This document shows positions 15,364 to 24,566 of a stretch of 64,000 bases of DNA, piece by piece. Where the stretch lies: NCBI GenBank assembly GCA_910589425.1, contig CAJUSZ010000003.1, positions 53,493 to 117,492 on the forward strand, written 5' to 3'. How positions within the stretch are numbered: the first letter of the stretch is position 1; each line of letters begins with the position of its first letter. The notes beneath the pieces are model-generated. The model made no database searches. It was not told where the DNA came from and was given only the letters and a program-made list of their open reading frames with translations. The DNA is from an uncultured Muribaculaceae bacterium. Lineage in GTDB: Bacteria; Bacteroidota; Bacteroidia; Bacteroidales; Muribaculaceae. A program made the position numbers and the translations under genes.

Positions 15364-16083
15364 ATGAGAGCTTTAATCTTATTTATCACAGCACTTTCAG
15401 CCTGCGCGGCAATGGTTTCAGCGCAAGGACAGATCCCGGATGCAGACGACATAAAGCGCCTGGAACAGATGGCCGAAACAGGCGACACCGCCGCATTTCA
15501 CAGGGTTCTCGAATATTACGACCTCAACGCGCCTGTGGTCTTGGCAGCAGTAAGCGAAGAGGGAATCGGGTATGATGATGTGTGCCAGGACACGACCAAA
15601 ACGACCACTCCTCCTCCGCCTGACACCGGTGCCGCCACCAGTGACTATTTCACATCCCGCCTCCGGTATTGGCTGGAGAAAGGGCTGGCCAACAACGATC
15701 CGCTGGCCACGTACATAACGGGGATGAGACTCTATGACAAGAACGACGCCAAAGCCATGTCCTATCTTGAAAGAGCCGCGGAAATGGGAAACGTCGATGC
15801 CATGATGTTTTGTGGCTCAATCTACTTCGATGCCGGATCAATTGACAAAGCCATAAAATATTACGATCTCGCTTATAAAAAAGATGTGCCGTGCGCAGGA
15901 TGGAAACTCGCCGGGTGCTACATCAAGACAGGCCAGTACAGATTTGATGAGACATTCGATGTAATCTATAAGTCCGCAAACCTGGGATGTCCAGATGCGG
16001 TCAGAATGATGATAAAAACAGACCCGGGAAACCCTAAATGGAGAGAATTATACGAGCGGATGGAGCTTGAAGAAGTACAGTAG
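15364..16083 (+). CDS. Secreted Sel1/TPR-like repeat protein, copy 2
   Basis: 239 residues, tandem paralogue of the preceding gene with a 10-base gap. The signal peptide is MRALILFITALSACAAMVSA. The mature start (IPDADDIKRLEQMAETGDTA) is nearly the same as in copy 1. Repeats read AKAMSYLERAAEMGNVDAMM and IDKAIKYYDLAYKKDVPCAG. The Pro-rich spacer (TTTPPPPDTG) also varies between the copies. The divergence suggests an old duplication kept by selection. Function is unknown. Confidence 0.7.
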   Translation: MRALILFITALSACAAMVSAQGQIPDADDIKRLEQMAETGDTAAFHRVLEYYDLNAPVVLAAVSEEGIGYDDVCQDTTKTTTPPPPDTGAATSDYFTSRLRYWLEKGLANNDPLATYITGMRLYDKNDAKAMSYLERAAEMGNVDAMMFCGSIYFDAGSIDKAIKYYDLAYKKDVPCAGWKLAGCYIKTGQYRFDETFDVIYKSANLGCPDAVRMMIKTDPGNPKWRELYERMELEEVQ

Positions 16084-16265
16084 TACATCTCGATCCCGTA
16101 AAAATAAGAGTCCATGTTCCGTCAACACATAATTTCCCTTCGTGCGATTTTCATGCGGGATGTTTACCGTTTAAAAAGTTTTTGCTAACTTTGTGGAATG
16201 TCAGGCGCTGCAACAGGAGGTCTCTCCTGAGGCGAAAGACTCTCATCAACACATTAACTGCAATT

Positions 16266-16778
16266 ATGACGGAAACGGATACACGCGCGAAACTATGGGA
16301 AACAGTCGCTACGGCTACAAGATTCTGCATCGCTGTCGAAAATGCCCGCGAGGCTGACAAAGGTGAGTTCATCGCCGAGATGCTCGGGTGTCTGCCCCGC
16401 ATTTATCTCAATTTCACTGAAACCGGGACAGACGGGACAGACGAGATCGCCTATTTATCCACTTTCGTAGACGAAGACTACTACGAGAGTATCCGCCGTG
16501 GCATTGAGTCGCTGCTCGGGCCAGACGACACATATCTGGAGACATTTGAAGAAGACATGAAATACAGCGAGACTCCGATCGCAGCTTCGGTAGCCGAAAG
16601 TCTTGCTGACATTTTTCAGGATCTGTTCAATTTTGTAGGCAATGTGAAGGAATCCGATGGAGAGGCGCTCATTCAGGCATTTGCCGAATGCAAGGACAAC
16701 TTCGACGCACACTGGAGCCAAACGCTGTGCAATGTGATGCGGCCTCTGAATCAGCTTCGTCTCGGTTCAGCCGAATGA
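16266..16778 (+). CDS. DUF5063-family protein
   Basis: 170 residues from the ATG at 16266 (MTETDTRAKLWETVATATRF); the longer in-frame extension upstream is implausible sequence. It is an acidic, all-helical protein with the family pattern READKGEFIAEMLGCLPRIY and TFVDEDYYESIRRGIESLLG, then SVAESLADIFQDLFNFVGN. DUF5063 proteins are conserved in Bacteroidales and other phyla with no established role. It lies ahead of the aminopeptidase gene, 61 bases apart, and the two may be co-transcribed. Confidence 0.7.
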   Translation: MTETDTRAKLWETVATATRFCIAVENAREADKGEFIAEMLGCLPRIYLNFTETGTDGTDEIAYLSTFVDEDYYESIRRGIESLLGPDDTYLETFEEDMKYSETPIAASVAESLADIFQDLFNFVGNVKESDGEALIQAFAECKDNFDAHWSQTLCNVMRPLNQLRLGSAE

Positions 16779-16839
16779 CCATAACTCTCCCGCCCGAAGA
16801 TCTCAAACAATCTGAAAAACTAATATACAACAACCGACA

Positions 16840-18150
16840 ATGGACATCAACCGTCTGCTCAACTGGCTCGACAGCTCCACATGTAATTTCCTTGCTGTCG
16901 AAACATTACGCAAAGAACTCGAAGCCGCAGGCTTCACTCGCCTTCTTCCCGGTGAAGAATGGAAAATAAGCAAAGGTGGACGCCACTATATCACGAAAAA
17001 CGACAGTGCGATATTCGCATTCATCGTGGGAGAGAAATCCCCTGCCGAATCAGGATTCCGCATAATCTCGGCCCACAGCGACTCACCCTGTTTCAAGATC
17101 AAGCCCAATGCGGAGATCTACGGCGACGGCGGGGTCGTAAGCCTGAATGTAGAGAAATATGGCGGCGGGATAATGTATACATGGTTCGACCGCCCGCTCT
17201 CCATATCAGGACGGGTAATGACCGCCGGAGAGGACGCCCTCCATCCGGTGTGCCATCTGGTGGATCTCAAAGTTCCCGTGGCATTCATCCCCCATCTCGC
17301 CATACACTTCAACCGGGGTGTCAACGAAGGCACCCCCCTTTCGGTTCAGAAAGATATGAAACCGGTTGTAGGTTTCTATTCCAAGGAAGACTACGAGGCC
17401 ATAAAGAATCGTGGTGGAGTGGTGAAGTCGCTTGTAGCCGACCATCTCGGCATATCCCCGGCTGAAATCCTTGAATATGAACTCTGCCTCTATCCGCTCG
17501 AACCAGCAGCCACAGCCGGAGCAAGCAACGAATATTTCCAGTCGGCCAGGATCGACGACCTTTCCATGGCATACGCAGGGCTTGAGGCAATGCTGGCCAC
17601 AGCCGACCTACGGACCGACAGCACCCGCATTCTCGCCGTCTTCGACAACGAGGAGACCGGCTCGGGTACAAAGCAGGGAGCAGCCTCGCCGGTTCTTGCC
17701 GAAATGATGCAACGCATTTCAGGGGCTTTCTCCAACAACGGCAACGAGGAATACTTCCGCTCAGTGGCGCACAGTTTCATGATCTCAGCAGACGACGCCC
17801 ACGCCTGGCATCCGAACTACAATGAGAAATATGATCCGACAAACCATCCCGTAATCGGAGGCGGCCCGGTGATAAAGATCAACGCAAACTGTAAATACAT
17901 GACCGATGCCGAAGGAGCAGCCGTCTTCCGTCAGTTATGCAATGAGGCGGGAGTCAAATGCCAGTATTTCGTCAACCACAGCGATGTGGCCGGCGGATCC
18001 ACACTCGGCAATATCCTGACATCGCAGATACCATTGAGCGGCGTCGACATGGGATGCGCCATCTGGGCCATGCATTCCGCACGGGAGACAGCAGGCGTGG
18101 CCGACCATTTCTCGACAGTAAAGGTTTTCAAACGTTTCTTCGAAGACTGA
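16840..18150 (+). CDS. M18-family aminopeptidase (aspartyl aminopeptidase type)
   Basis: 436 residues, the standard length of M18 enzymes. The dinuclear zinc site is visible: His in ISAHSDSPCFKIKP, Asp/Glu in FDNEETGSGT (Glu-Glu pair), Asp in ISADDAHAWHPNY, and the C-terminal His in AIWAMHSARE. The SDVAGGSTLGNI segment is also conserved. The enzyme removes N-terminal residues, often acidic ones, from peptides in the cytoplasm as dodecameric particles. It has no signal peptide. The gene stands before a 200-bp gap with the trigger factor promoter. Confidence 0.9.
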   Translation: MDINRLLNWLDSSTCNFLAVETLRKELEAAGFTRLLPGEEWKISKGGRHYITKNDSAIFAFIVGEKSPAESGFRIISAHSDSPCFKIKPNAEIYGDGGVVSLNVEKYGGGIMYTWFDRPLSISGRVMTAGEDALHPVCHLVDLKVPVAFIPHLAIHFNRGVNEGTPLSVQKDMKPVVGFYSKEDYEAIKNRGGVVKSLVADHLGISPAEILEYELCLYPLEPAATAGASNEYFQSARIDDLSMAYAGLEAMLATADLRTDSTRILAVFDNEETGSGTKQGAASPVLAEMMQRISGAFSNNGNEEYFRSVAHSFMISADDAHAWHPNYNEKYDPTNHPVIGGGPVIKINANCKYMTDAEGAAVFRQLCNEAGVKCQYFVNHSDVAGGSTLGNILTSQIPLSGVDMGCAIWAMHSARETAGVADHFSTVKVFKRFFED

Positions 18151-18210
18151 CCTGCATGGGGAATGATTGGTTCATGAAAGCATAGTTACGCCACCACGGC
18201 TAACTTATAT

Positions 18211-18241
18211 TTTGCTTTTCGGCCAAAAATTTGTAATTTTG
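18211..18241 (+). promoter_or_regulatory. Full -33/-7 promoter for trigger factor
   Basis: TTTG at 18211-18214 and TAATTTTG at 18234-18241 are separated by 19 bases, the classic Bacteroidota sigma-ABfr promoter. Transcription should start around 18248, leaving a leader of about 100 nt before the ATG at 18351. Confidence 0.75.
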
Positions 18242-18248
18242 CAGCCGT

Positions 18249-18300
18249 TGTGTGGTTCACAAGAGCCACACACATCGGCTCTGCGGCCACTGAGCCGCAG
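18249..18300 (+). other. Two perfect hairpins in the trigger factor mRNA leader
   Basis: TGTGTGG (18249-18255) pairs with CCACACA (18266-18272), and CTGCGGC (18281-18287) with GCCGCAG (18294-18300). Both are uninterrupted 7-bp stems at the very 5' end of the expected transcript. They may protect the mRNA or serve in regulation; no known riboswitch class is recognised. Confidence 0.5.
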
Positions 18301-18350
18301 TAATATATTATATATCAGGAAAATAATCCAACTATTCGAAACATACACAA

Positions 18351-19712
18351 ATGGAAGTAAAATTCGACAGACTCAACGACGTCAACGGACGCATATCCGT
18401 TGCGATCGTCGAAGCAGACTATGCCGACAAGGTAAAAAAGCAACTTAAAGATATTGCCAAAAACCACGCCGAACCCGGCTTCCGCCCCGGCCATACTCCC
18501 GCCGGTCTGATCCAGAAAAAATATGGCACAGCCGTCAAATACGACATTGTCAACAAGGTGGTGAGCGATGCTCTCTTTGACTATGTGAAAGAGAACAAGC
18601 TTCCCGTACTCGGCAATCCGGTGCCTGAACGCAATGATAACTTCGACATCAACAATACAGAATTCACGTTTGTATTCAACGTTGGTCTCGCCCCTGATTT
18701 CGACACCCACGTCGACAAAGACCTCCACGTGCCTTACTACACGATCGAGGTTACAGAAGAGATGATCGACAACCAGAGCAATGGTCTCCGCAGACGCATG
18801 GGCGAGCAGGTGAAAGGCGATGAGGTTGAGCCTGATGCTCTCGTCAAAGGCGAGATCGTCGAACTCGATGCCGAAGGCAAACCTCTCGAGAACGGCATCA
18901 GGCAGACCAACGGAATTCTCGCACCCAAATACTTCAAAAGCGAGGAACAGCGCAAACTCTTCGAAGGCAAGAAAGTTGGAGACACTATCGTGTTCAATCC
19001 CGCCGAGACATGCGAAAGCAACCCGACTGAGCTTTCATCAATGCTCAACATCGACAAGAACGACGTGGACAACCACAAAGGCGACTTCTCGATGGAGATC
19101 AAGGAGATCATCGTGCTGCGCCCCGCCGAACTGAACCAGGAATATTTCGATCAGGTATTCGGAAAAGATCAGGTTCACAACGAGGAGGAATACCGCGCCG
19201 CACTCAAAGAGATGATAGCCAACCAGCTCCGTGCTGATTCAAACTATCGTTTCACCATCGATGCAAAAGAGGCCATCATGAAAGCCGTAGGTTCCATCGA
19301 TCTTCCCGATGAGATTCTCAAAGACTATCTGAAAATGCAGAACGAGGCTCTCACCGACGAAACAGTCGACAAAGAATATGAAGAGGCACGTCCTCAGCTC
19401 GAATGGCAGATCATCCGCGACCGCATCGCCGAGAAACTCCAGATAAAGCTCGAAGAGGAAGACATCAGGAATGTAGCCCGCCTGATGGCCCGCAACCAGT
19501 TCGCACAATATGGCATGACTTCCGCACCTGAAGATGCTGTGGAACGTCTCGCCGGCGAGATTCTGAAAGACAAGAAATCACACGATCGTCTTGTAGACCA
19601 GGCTTTCGACATGAAGCTTTACGAAGGAATCCACGGTGCTGTAACTCTCGATGACAAGACCGTCAGCGTAGAGGAATTCAACGCGCTCTTCACAGCCCCT
19701 GAAGAAAACTGA
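18351..19712 (+). CDS. tig: Trigger factor, ribosome-associated chaperone/prolyl isomerase
   Basis: 453 residues. The N-terminal ribosome-binding domain contains the signature GFRPGHTPAGLIQKKYG (consensus GFRxGxxP). The middle FKBP-like domain is weakly conserved (DALVKGEIVELDAEGKP), as usual in Bacteroidota. The C-terminal helical arms run from ~250 to the end (IIRDRIAEKLQIKLEEEDI). Trigger factor binds nascent chains at the exit tunnel and delays misfolding. It has its own strong promoter and a downstream hairpin, so it is a single-gene transcript. Confidence 0.93.
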   Translation: MEVKFDRLNDVNGRISVAIVEADYADKVKKQLKDIAKNHAEPGFRPGHTPAGLIQKKYGTAVKYDIVNKVVSDALFDYVKENKLPVLGNPVPERNDNFDINNTEFTFVFNVGLAPDFDTHVDKDLHVPYYTIEVTEEMIDNQSNGLRRRMGEQVKGDEVEPDALVKGEIVELDAEGKPLENGIRQTNGILAPKYFKSEEQRKLFEGKKVGDTIVFNPAETCESNPTELSSMLNIDKNDVDNHKGDFSMEIKEIIVLRPAELNQEYFDQVFGKDQVHNEEEYRAALKEMIANQLRADSNYRFTIDAKEAIMKAVGSIDLPDEILKDYLKMQNEALTDETVDKEYEEARPQLEWQIIRDRIAEKLQIKLEEEDIRNVARLMARNQFAQYGMTSAPEDAVERLAGEILKDKKSHDRLVDQAFDMKLYEGIHGAVTLDDKTVSVEEFNALFTAPEEN

Positions 19713-19746
19713 TCCCCTTTACGGGCGTAATGCCTGAATAACTATA

Positions 19747-19794
19747 AAGCCCGGCTTTCGCCAGATTCCCTCGGGGATGGCGGAAGCCGGGCTT
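19747..19794 (+). terminator. Terminator-like hairpin after tig
   Basis: AAGCCCGGCTTTCGCCA (19747-19763) pairs with TGGCGGAAGCCGGGCTT (19778-19794) with one mismatch, a 17-bp stem 34 bases after the tig stop. No T-run follows, which is common for Bacteroidota terminators. Confidence 0.6.
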
Positions 19795-19846
19795 GCGGCA
19801 ATCACTATTCAAGAAAATGTTTCCGATGTCTGTTTGGAAACACCGA

Positions 19847-19878
19847 TTTGTCTATATGCAGGGAATTGATTAATTTTG
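19847..19878 (+). promoter_or_regulatory. -33/-7 promoter for the class A PBP gene
   Basis: TTTG (19847-19850) and TAATTTTG (19871-19878) are 20 bases apart, a good Bacteroidota promoter. It lies 58 bases upstream of the ATG at 19936. Confidence 0.7.
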
Positions 19879-19935
19879 CATCTGCTCTTTGCGCGTCCAC
19901 CAGCATAACAAGGACAGCGGAATGACGCCTCCCTT

Positions 19936-22398
19936 ATGAATCAGAACAATTTGTTTTACAAGAATAAGAAAAGCAGTGATTCTCAATCCGAGAACGCAAA
20001 CCCGCGCGATCAGCGCGGAATACGCAACAGAAAAACCGTCCGCATCCTATGGGGAACATTCCTTGGAATCGGCCTCTTCATCGCAATCGCACTGTTGCTT
20101 ATCTACAACGGCGTGATCGGCTATATGCCTCCGATTGAAGAACTTGAGGATCCTCACGATAAACTCGCGTCTGTGGTTCTCGCCGGCGACGGACAGACAG
20201 AACTCGGGCGCTACTTCTCCGGCCGGGGAAACAGGGTTTACACTGATTATGAATCGGTGTCCCCGCATGTTATCGACGCTTTGATTTCCACCGAAGACGT
20301 CCGCTTCGAGGAACATTCGGGCATAGACTTCCGTGCTTTGGGACGCACCATAGTGAAAACACTGATACTTCGGGACAAATCATCCGGCGGTGCATCCACG
20401 ATAACACAACAGCTTGCAAAACAGCTGTATTCGGAACCGTCCGCCAATTTTCTGAAACGCGCCGTCCAGAAACCGATAGAATGGATGATCGCTGTCAAAC
20501 TCGAGCGCAACTATACAAAAGACGAGATAATCAACATGTATCTCAACAGATTCGACTTCCTCAACAATGCCGTGGGAATAAAAACCGCCGCCAACGTCTA
20601 CTTCGGCAAAGAACCCGGAGACCTGAAGATAGAGGAAGCCGCCATGCTTGTCGGGATGCTCAAAAATCCGAGTCTCTACAATCCGCTCAGACATGAGGAA
20701 CGCACACGCAACCGGAGGAACGTAGTCATCGACCAGATGGTCAAAGCCGGGAAACTTGACGAGGCCGAGGCTGATTCCCTCAAACAGCTCCCACTCGGTC
20801 TTGACTATCACAAGGTTGACCATCGCGAAGGCGGTGCGCCTTATCTTCGCGAACAGATACGGAAGATGATGACCGCCGAAAAGCCGGTCCGTCCGAACCG
20901 GAGCGACTTCAAGAACCATCTCGCATGGACAATAGCGATCGGAAACTACAACACCGACTCAACCCAATGGGCTAACAACCCTCTCTACGGATGGATCGAA
21001 AAGAATCCCAAACCCGACGGATCGCACTATAACATTTATTCCGACGGACTGAAAATATACACCACCATCGACCCCAGAATGCAGCAACATGCCGAAGACG
21101 CCGTCTACGAATGGCTCGGAGGCACGCTCCAGCCTGCATTCACCGCTGAGAAACGCCACAGTCCGACAGGTCCATACACCACCAACCGGGCCGAGTTAAG
21201 CTCAGCCGGAGTCCAGCAGCTCATACGCAATGCCATCGCCCAGACAGAACGCTACCGCATAATGAAGAATGCCGGCGCGTCGAAAGCGGAGATCGACAAA
21301 GCGTTCCACACCCCATATCAAATGGACATATTCACATACGTCAAGGAAAACGGCAAATGGGTTCCCGGAACCAAAACGGTCAGAATGACCCCATACGACT
21401 CCCTGATGTATATGAAAAGCATCCTTCGCATCGGAATGATGAGCATGGATCCCGTAACGGGCTATGTGAAAGCCTATGTGGGAGGGCCTGATTTCTATCA
21501 TTTCCAGTATGACATGGTGTCGATCGGAAAACGTCAGGTAGGATCTACGGTCAAACCATTCCTCTACACCCTGGCCATGCAGGAAGGAGACACACCTTGC
21601 TCGGCCTACAGCAACACCCAGCCCGTGTTCGGAAACTGGGCGCCACGAAACTCGGGCAGCGGCAGAGTCGGTCAGATGGTCGATCTGCGATGGGCGCTCA
21701 CCAACTCCAACAACTGGATCTCAGCCCGTCTGATCGACAAATACAAGCCCCAGAACCTTGTGAACCAGATGAGGATGTTCGGCATAACAGGCTACATAGA
21801 TCCCACCTATCCCCTCTGCCTCGGGACAGCCGACATAACAGTGCGCGAAATGGTAAGCGCCTACACGGCTTTCGCCAACAAGGGAATGCAGGTCGATCCT
21901 GTCTACGTAAGCCGGATTGAAGACAATCAGGGAAATGTGATCTATTCGGCCAACGCCCGCCGGACCGAGGTGATGAGCGAGGAATCCTACTACAAGATGC
22001 TCTCCATGCTCCTGAACGTTGTCGACGCCGGAACAGGCGCGAGCATACGCAGCCGCTACGGCATCAGCGCCGAAATGGGAGGCAAAACTGGAACCACAAA
22101 CTCCAACAGCGACACATGGTTCATGGGCTTCACACCCGAACTCGTAACAGGCGTATGGATCGGAGGAGACGAACGCTATATCCACTTCAACACAATGGCA
22201 CTCGGACAAGGCGCGCGTGCGGCACTTCCGGTCTACGGACTCTACATGAAACGGGTCTATGCCGATCCAAAACTTAAATACCGGCAGGATGCAAAGTTCG
22301 ACGTACCGGAGGGCGTCAGCATCTGCGGAGGAGCCGAATTCTACACCCATGTGGAATCCGACGAACCGGCGGAAGCTGTGGAAGGTATTTTTGAATGA
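19936..22398 (+). CDS. Class A penicillin-binding protein 1A (peptidoglycan glycosyltransferase/transpeptidase)
   Basis: 820 residues. There is a basic cytoplasmic tail (~1-35), then one membrane anchor (ILWGTFLGIGLFIAIALLLI). The GT51 glycosyltransferase domain (~75-260) has the catalytic Glu in STEDVRFEEHSGID and the signature GGASTITQQLAKQLY. The transpeptidase domain has the nucleophile in GSTVKPFLY (S-x-x-K), SxN in LTNSNNWISA and KTGTT near the C-terminus. It polymerises and crosslinks peptidoglycan from lipid II at the outer face of the inner membrane. All catalytic motifs are intact. It is monocistronic with its own promoter. Confidence 0.92.
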   Translation: MNQNNLFYKNKKSSDSQSENANPRDQRGIRNRKTVRILWGTFLGIGLFIAIALLLIYNGVIGYMPPIEELEDPHDKLASVVLAGDGQTELGRYFSGRGNRVYTDYESVSPHVIDALISTEDVRFEEHSGIDFRALGRTIVKTLILRDKSSGGASTITQQLAKQLYSEPSANFLKRAVQKPIEWMIAVKLERNYTKDEIINMYLNRFDFLNNAVGIKTAANVYFGKEPGDLKIEEAAMLVGMLKNPSLYNPLRHEERTRNRRNVVIDQMVKAGKLDEAEADSLKQLPLGLDYHKVDHREGGAPYLREQIRKMMTAEKPVRPNRSDFKNHLAWTIAIGNYNTDSTQWANNPLYGWIEKNPKPDGSHYNIYSDGLKIYTTIDPRMQQHAEDAVYEWLGGTLQPAFTAEKRHSPTGPYTTNRAELSSAGVQQLIRNAIAQTERYRIMKNAGASKAEIDKAFHTPYQMDIFTYVKENGKWVPGTKTVRMTPYDSLMYMKSILRIGMMSMDPVTGYVKAYVGGPDFYHFQYDMVSIGKRQVGSTVKPFLYTLAMQEGDTPCSAYSNTQPVFGNWAPRNSGSGRVGQMVDLRWALTNSNNWISARLIDKYKPQNLVNQMRMFGITGYIDPTYPLCLGTADITVREMVSAYTAFANKGMQVDPVYVSRIEDNQGNVIYSANARRTEVMSEESYYKMLSMLLNVVDAGTGASIRSRYGISAEMGGKTGTTNSNSDTWFMGFTPELVTGVWIGGDERYIHFNTMALGQGARAALPVYGLYMKRVYADPKLKYRQDAKFDVPEGVSICGGAEFYTHVESDEPAEAVEGIFE

Positions 22399-22486
22399 TT
22401 ATTCTGTCGATTTCTTGGCTGTTAGCAAAAAAATGCCTAATTTAGTGCCACCAAAACCATGAAACTCCAATCAATCAACAATAGCA

Positions 22487-24379
22487 ATGACTAAGAAACT
22501 ACAAATCAGAGACCTGACCCTCCGCGACGGTCAGCAGTCGCTTTTCGCAACCCGCATGAAGCAGGAGAACGTCGACAAGCTTCTCCCCCTCTATCGCGAG
22601 GCTAAATTCTACATCATGGAAGTATGGGGCGGCGCAGTTCCCGACTCCGTCATGCGCTATCTGGGCGAAAGCCCCTGGGATCGCCTCCGTGCATGCTCCA
22701 AGGCGATGAAGGGCATATCCCTGCTTTCCGCACTTTCCCGCGGACGCAATCTTTTCGGCTACGTTCCCTATCCCAACTACGTGCTTGAAGGCTTCTATAA
22801 AGAGGCTATCGCCAACGGTCTGAACGTAATGCGTATCTTCGACGCGCTCAACGATATCAACAACATCAAGGACTCCATCAAGATGATCAACAACCTCGGA
22901 GGCATCGCCGACGCAGCTGTCTGCTACACGGTGGATCCCAAAGAGGAACCCAAGCCCGCTCCCAAGAAGAAAGGCTTCTTCGCCAAGCTCTTCGGCGGCA
23001 AGGAAGAGGAGATCGTTGTCGAGAAGATCTTCACTGACGACTACTTTGTCAACAAGGCTAAAGAGATGGAACGCCTCGGCGCCAAGATGGTGTCGCTCAA
23101 GGATATGGCAGGCCTTGTCAATCCTTCCCGCATCTTCACTCTTATGCCGAAGCTCAAGCAGGCTCTCAAAGTGCCCGTTGACTTCCACACCCACTGCACA
23201 CCCGGCTACGGTCTCGCTTCCGTGCTGACAGCCATCATCAAGGGTGTTGACATCGTTGACACCAACATCTGGTGGTTTGGCGGTGGTTCAGCAGCTCCGG
23301 CTATCGAGCTTGTATGGATATTCTGCCAGAAACTCGGCATTGAGCTTGAAGCAAACATGGACGCTGTGGCCAAGATCCGCAAGGAACTTGTAGACGCACG
23401 CAAAGCCCTCGCCGCATTCGACCTCAACAAGGACAAATGGCCAAACGACTTCGACGAGTACTACGCAAAAATGCCGAAAGAGATCGACGCCGAATTCGAC
23501 CGCGCCATCAAGGCTGCCACCGAAAACCGCGAGGAAGAGCTTCTCGACGCTTGCCACAAGATCGAGGCTTATTTCGGTTTCCCCAAACCCAACGAACTCG
23601 TCCGCAACGCCGAGGTGCCCGGCGGCATGTACTCAAACATGGTTGCCAACCTCCGTCAGCTCAAGGCAGAAGATGTGCTTGAGGAGGCTATGGCTCTCAT
23701 TCCGAAAGTGCGTCGCGACGCTGGTCTCGTACCCCTCGTTACTCCCACAAGCCAGATCGTCGGCTCTCAGGCCGTGGCTGTCGCTCTCGACCGTCGCAAA
23801 GGCGCTGCCGACTACACCAACCTCAACAACCAGTTCAAATCGCTCGTCAAAGGTGAATACGGCACAACTCCCGTGCCCGTTGATCCTGAGTTCCGCCGTC
23901 AGATCACCGGCAGCCCCGTTGAGACTCCGTATGACACTGCAAGCTATAAGGAACCAGCAAACCCGACTCTCCCTGAATTCGGTGGCGTGAAGCTGGCTCA
24001 GAACGACGAAGAATTCCTGCTGCTCGAACTTCTTCCCGCAGTTGCTACAGGCTTCCTCAAGAACAAGCGTAAAGCTGAATACGAAGCTGCGCAGGCAGCT
24101 GCCCCCAAAGAGGCTCCCAAGGCTGAGGCTGCTAAAGAAGCCGCTCCCGCCGGACCTCAGATCACCGGTCCTGTTCTCAAGGCACCCATGGGTGGAACCG
24201 TTCTTGAAATCAAGGTCAAAGCCGGCGATAAGGTAAACGCAGGCGACATCGTGATGGTATACGAAGCCATGAAGATGGAAAATGACCTCAACTCCGACAA
24301 GAGCGGTGTTGTCAAGAGAATTCTTGTCGGCGAAAATGACGTCATCGCAACCGACCAGGCTCTCATCGAATTCGAATAA
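22487..24379 (+). CDS. Biotin-dependent carboxyltransferase subunit (pyruvate carboxylase subunit B/oxaloacetate decarboxylase alpha type)
   Basis: 630 residues. An N-terminal HMGL-like TIM barrel begins IRDLTLRDGQQSLFATRM, and the metal and lysine motifs are at MVSLKDMAGLVNPSRI and DFHTHCTPGYGLA. The conserved carboxylase domain follows, then an Ala/Pro/Lys-rich linker (~535-560). The C-terminal biotinyl domain carries the biotinylation motif EAMKMEND. The enzyme moves CO2 between biotin and pyruvate/oxaloacetate or a related acid. An unusual Lys/Pro-rich loop of about 28 residues (around 151-180, PKPAPKKKGFFAKLFGGK) is inserted in the barrel. No partner subunit gene is adjacent, so direction and partner are open. 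Confidence 0.88.
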   Translation: MTKKLQIRDLTLRDGQQSLFATRMKQENVDKLLPLYREAKFYIMEVWGGAVPDSVMRYLGESPWDRLRACSKAMKGISLLSALSRGRNLFGYVPYPNYVLEGFYKEAIANGLNVMRIFDALNDINNIKDSIKMINNLGGIADAAVCYTVDPKEEPKPAPKKKGFFAKLFGGKEEEIVVEKIFTDDYFVNKAKEMERLGAKMVSLKDMAGLVNPSRIFTLMPKLKQALKVPVDFHTHCTPGYGLASVLTAIIKGVDIVDTNIWWFGGGSAAPAIELVWIFCQKLGIELEANMDAVAKIRKELVDARKALAAFDLNKDKWPNDFDEYYAKMPKEIDAEFDRAIKAATENREEELLDACHKIEAYFGFPKPNELVRNAEVPGGMYSNMVANLRQLKAEDVLEEAMALIPKVRRDAGLVPLVTPTSQIVGSQAVAVALDRRKGAADYTNLNNQFKSLVKGEYGTTPVPVDPEFRRQITGSPVETPYDTASYKEPANPTLPEFGGVKLAQNDEEFLLLELLPAVATGFLKNKRKAEYEAAQAAAPKEAPKAEAAKEAAPAGPQITGPVLKAPMGGTVLEIKVKAGDKVNAGDIVMVYEAMKMENDLNSDKSGVVKRILVGENDVIATDQALIEFE

Positions 24380-24429
24380 ACAAGACAAAATCAGATATCA
24401 GATGGGGATTCCCCATTGATACGACTCTC

Positions 24430-24461
24430 AAAGGCTCCCTGTCGTCAGGCGGGGAGCCTTT
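24430..24461 (+). terminator. Rho-independent type terminator after the carboxylase gene
   Basis: AAAGGCTCCC (24430-24439) and GGGAGCCTTT (24452-24461) form a perfect 10-bp stem about 50 bases after the stop at 24379. Confidence 0.7.
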
Positions 24462-24566
24462 AGAGCTTGTTTTTACAAGCTATTTAACAATCCTCCTAAC
24501 TCCCCTCAATTCCGACAATGCAGCAATAACGACCCTATAGCTTTCCATCTACATCACAGACTACAG

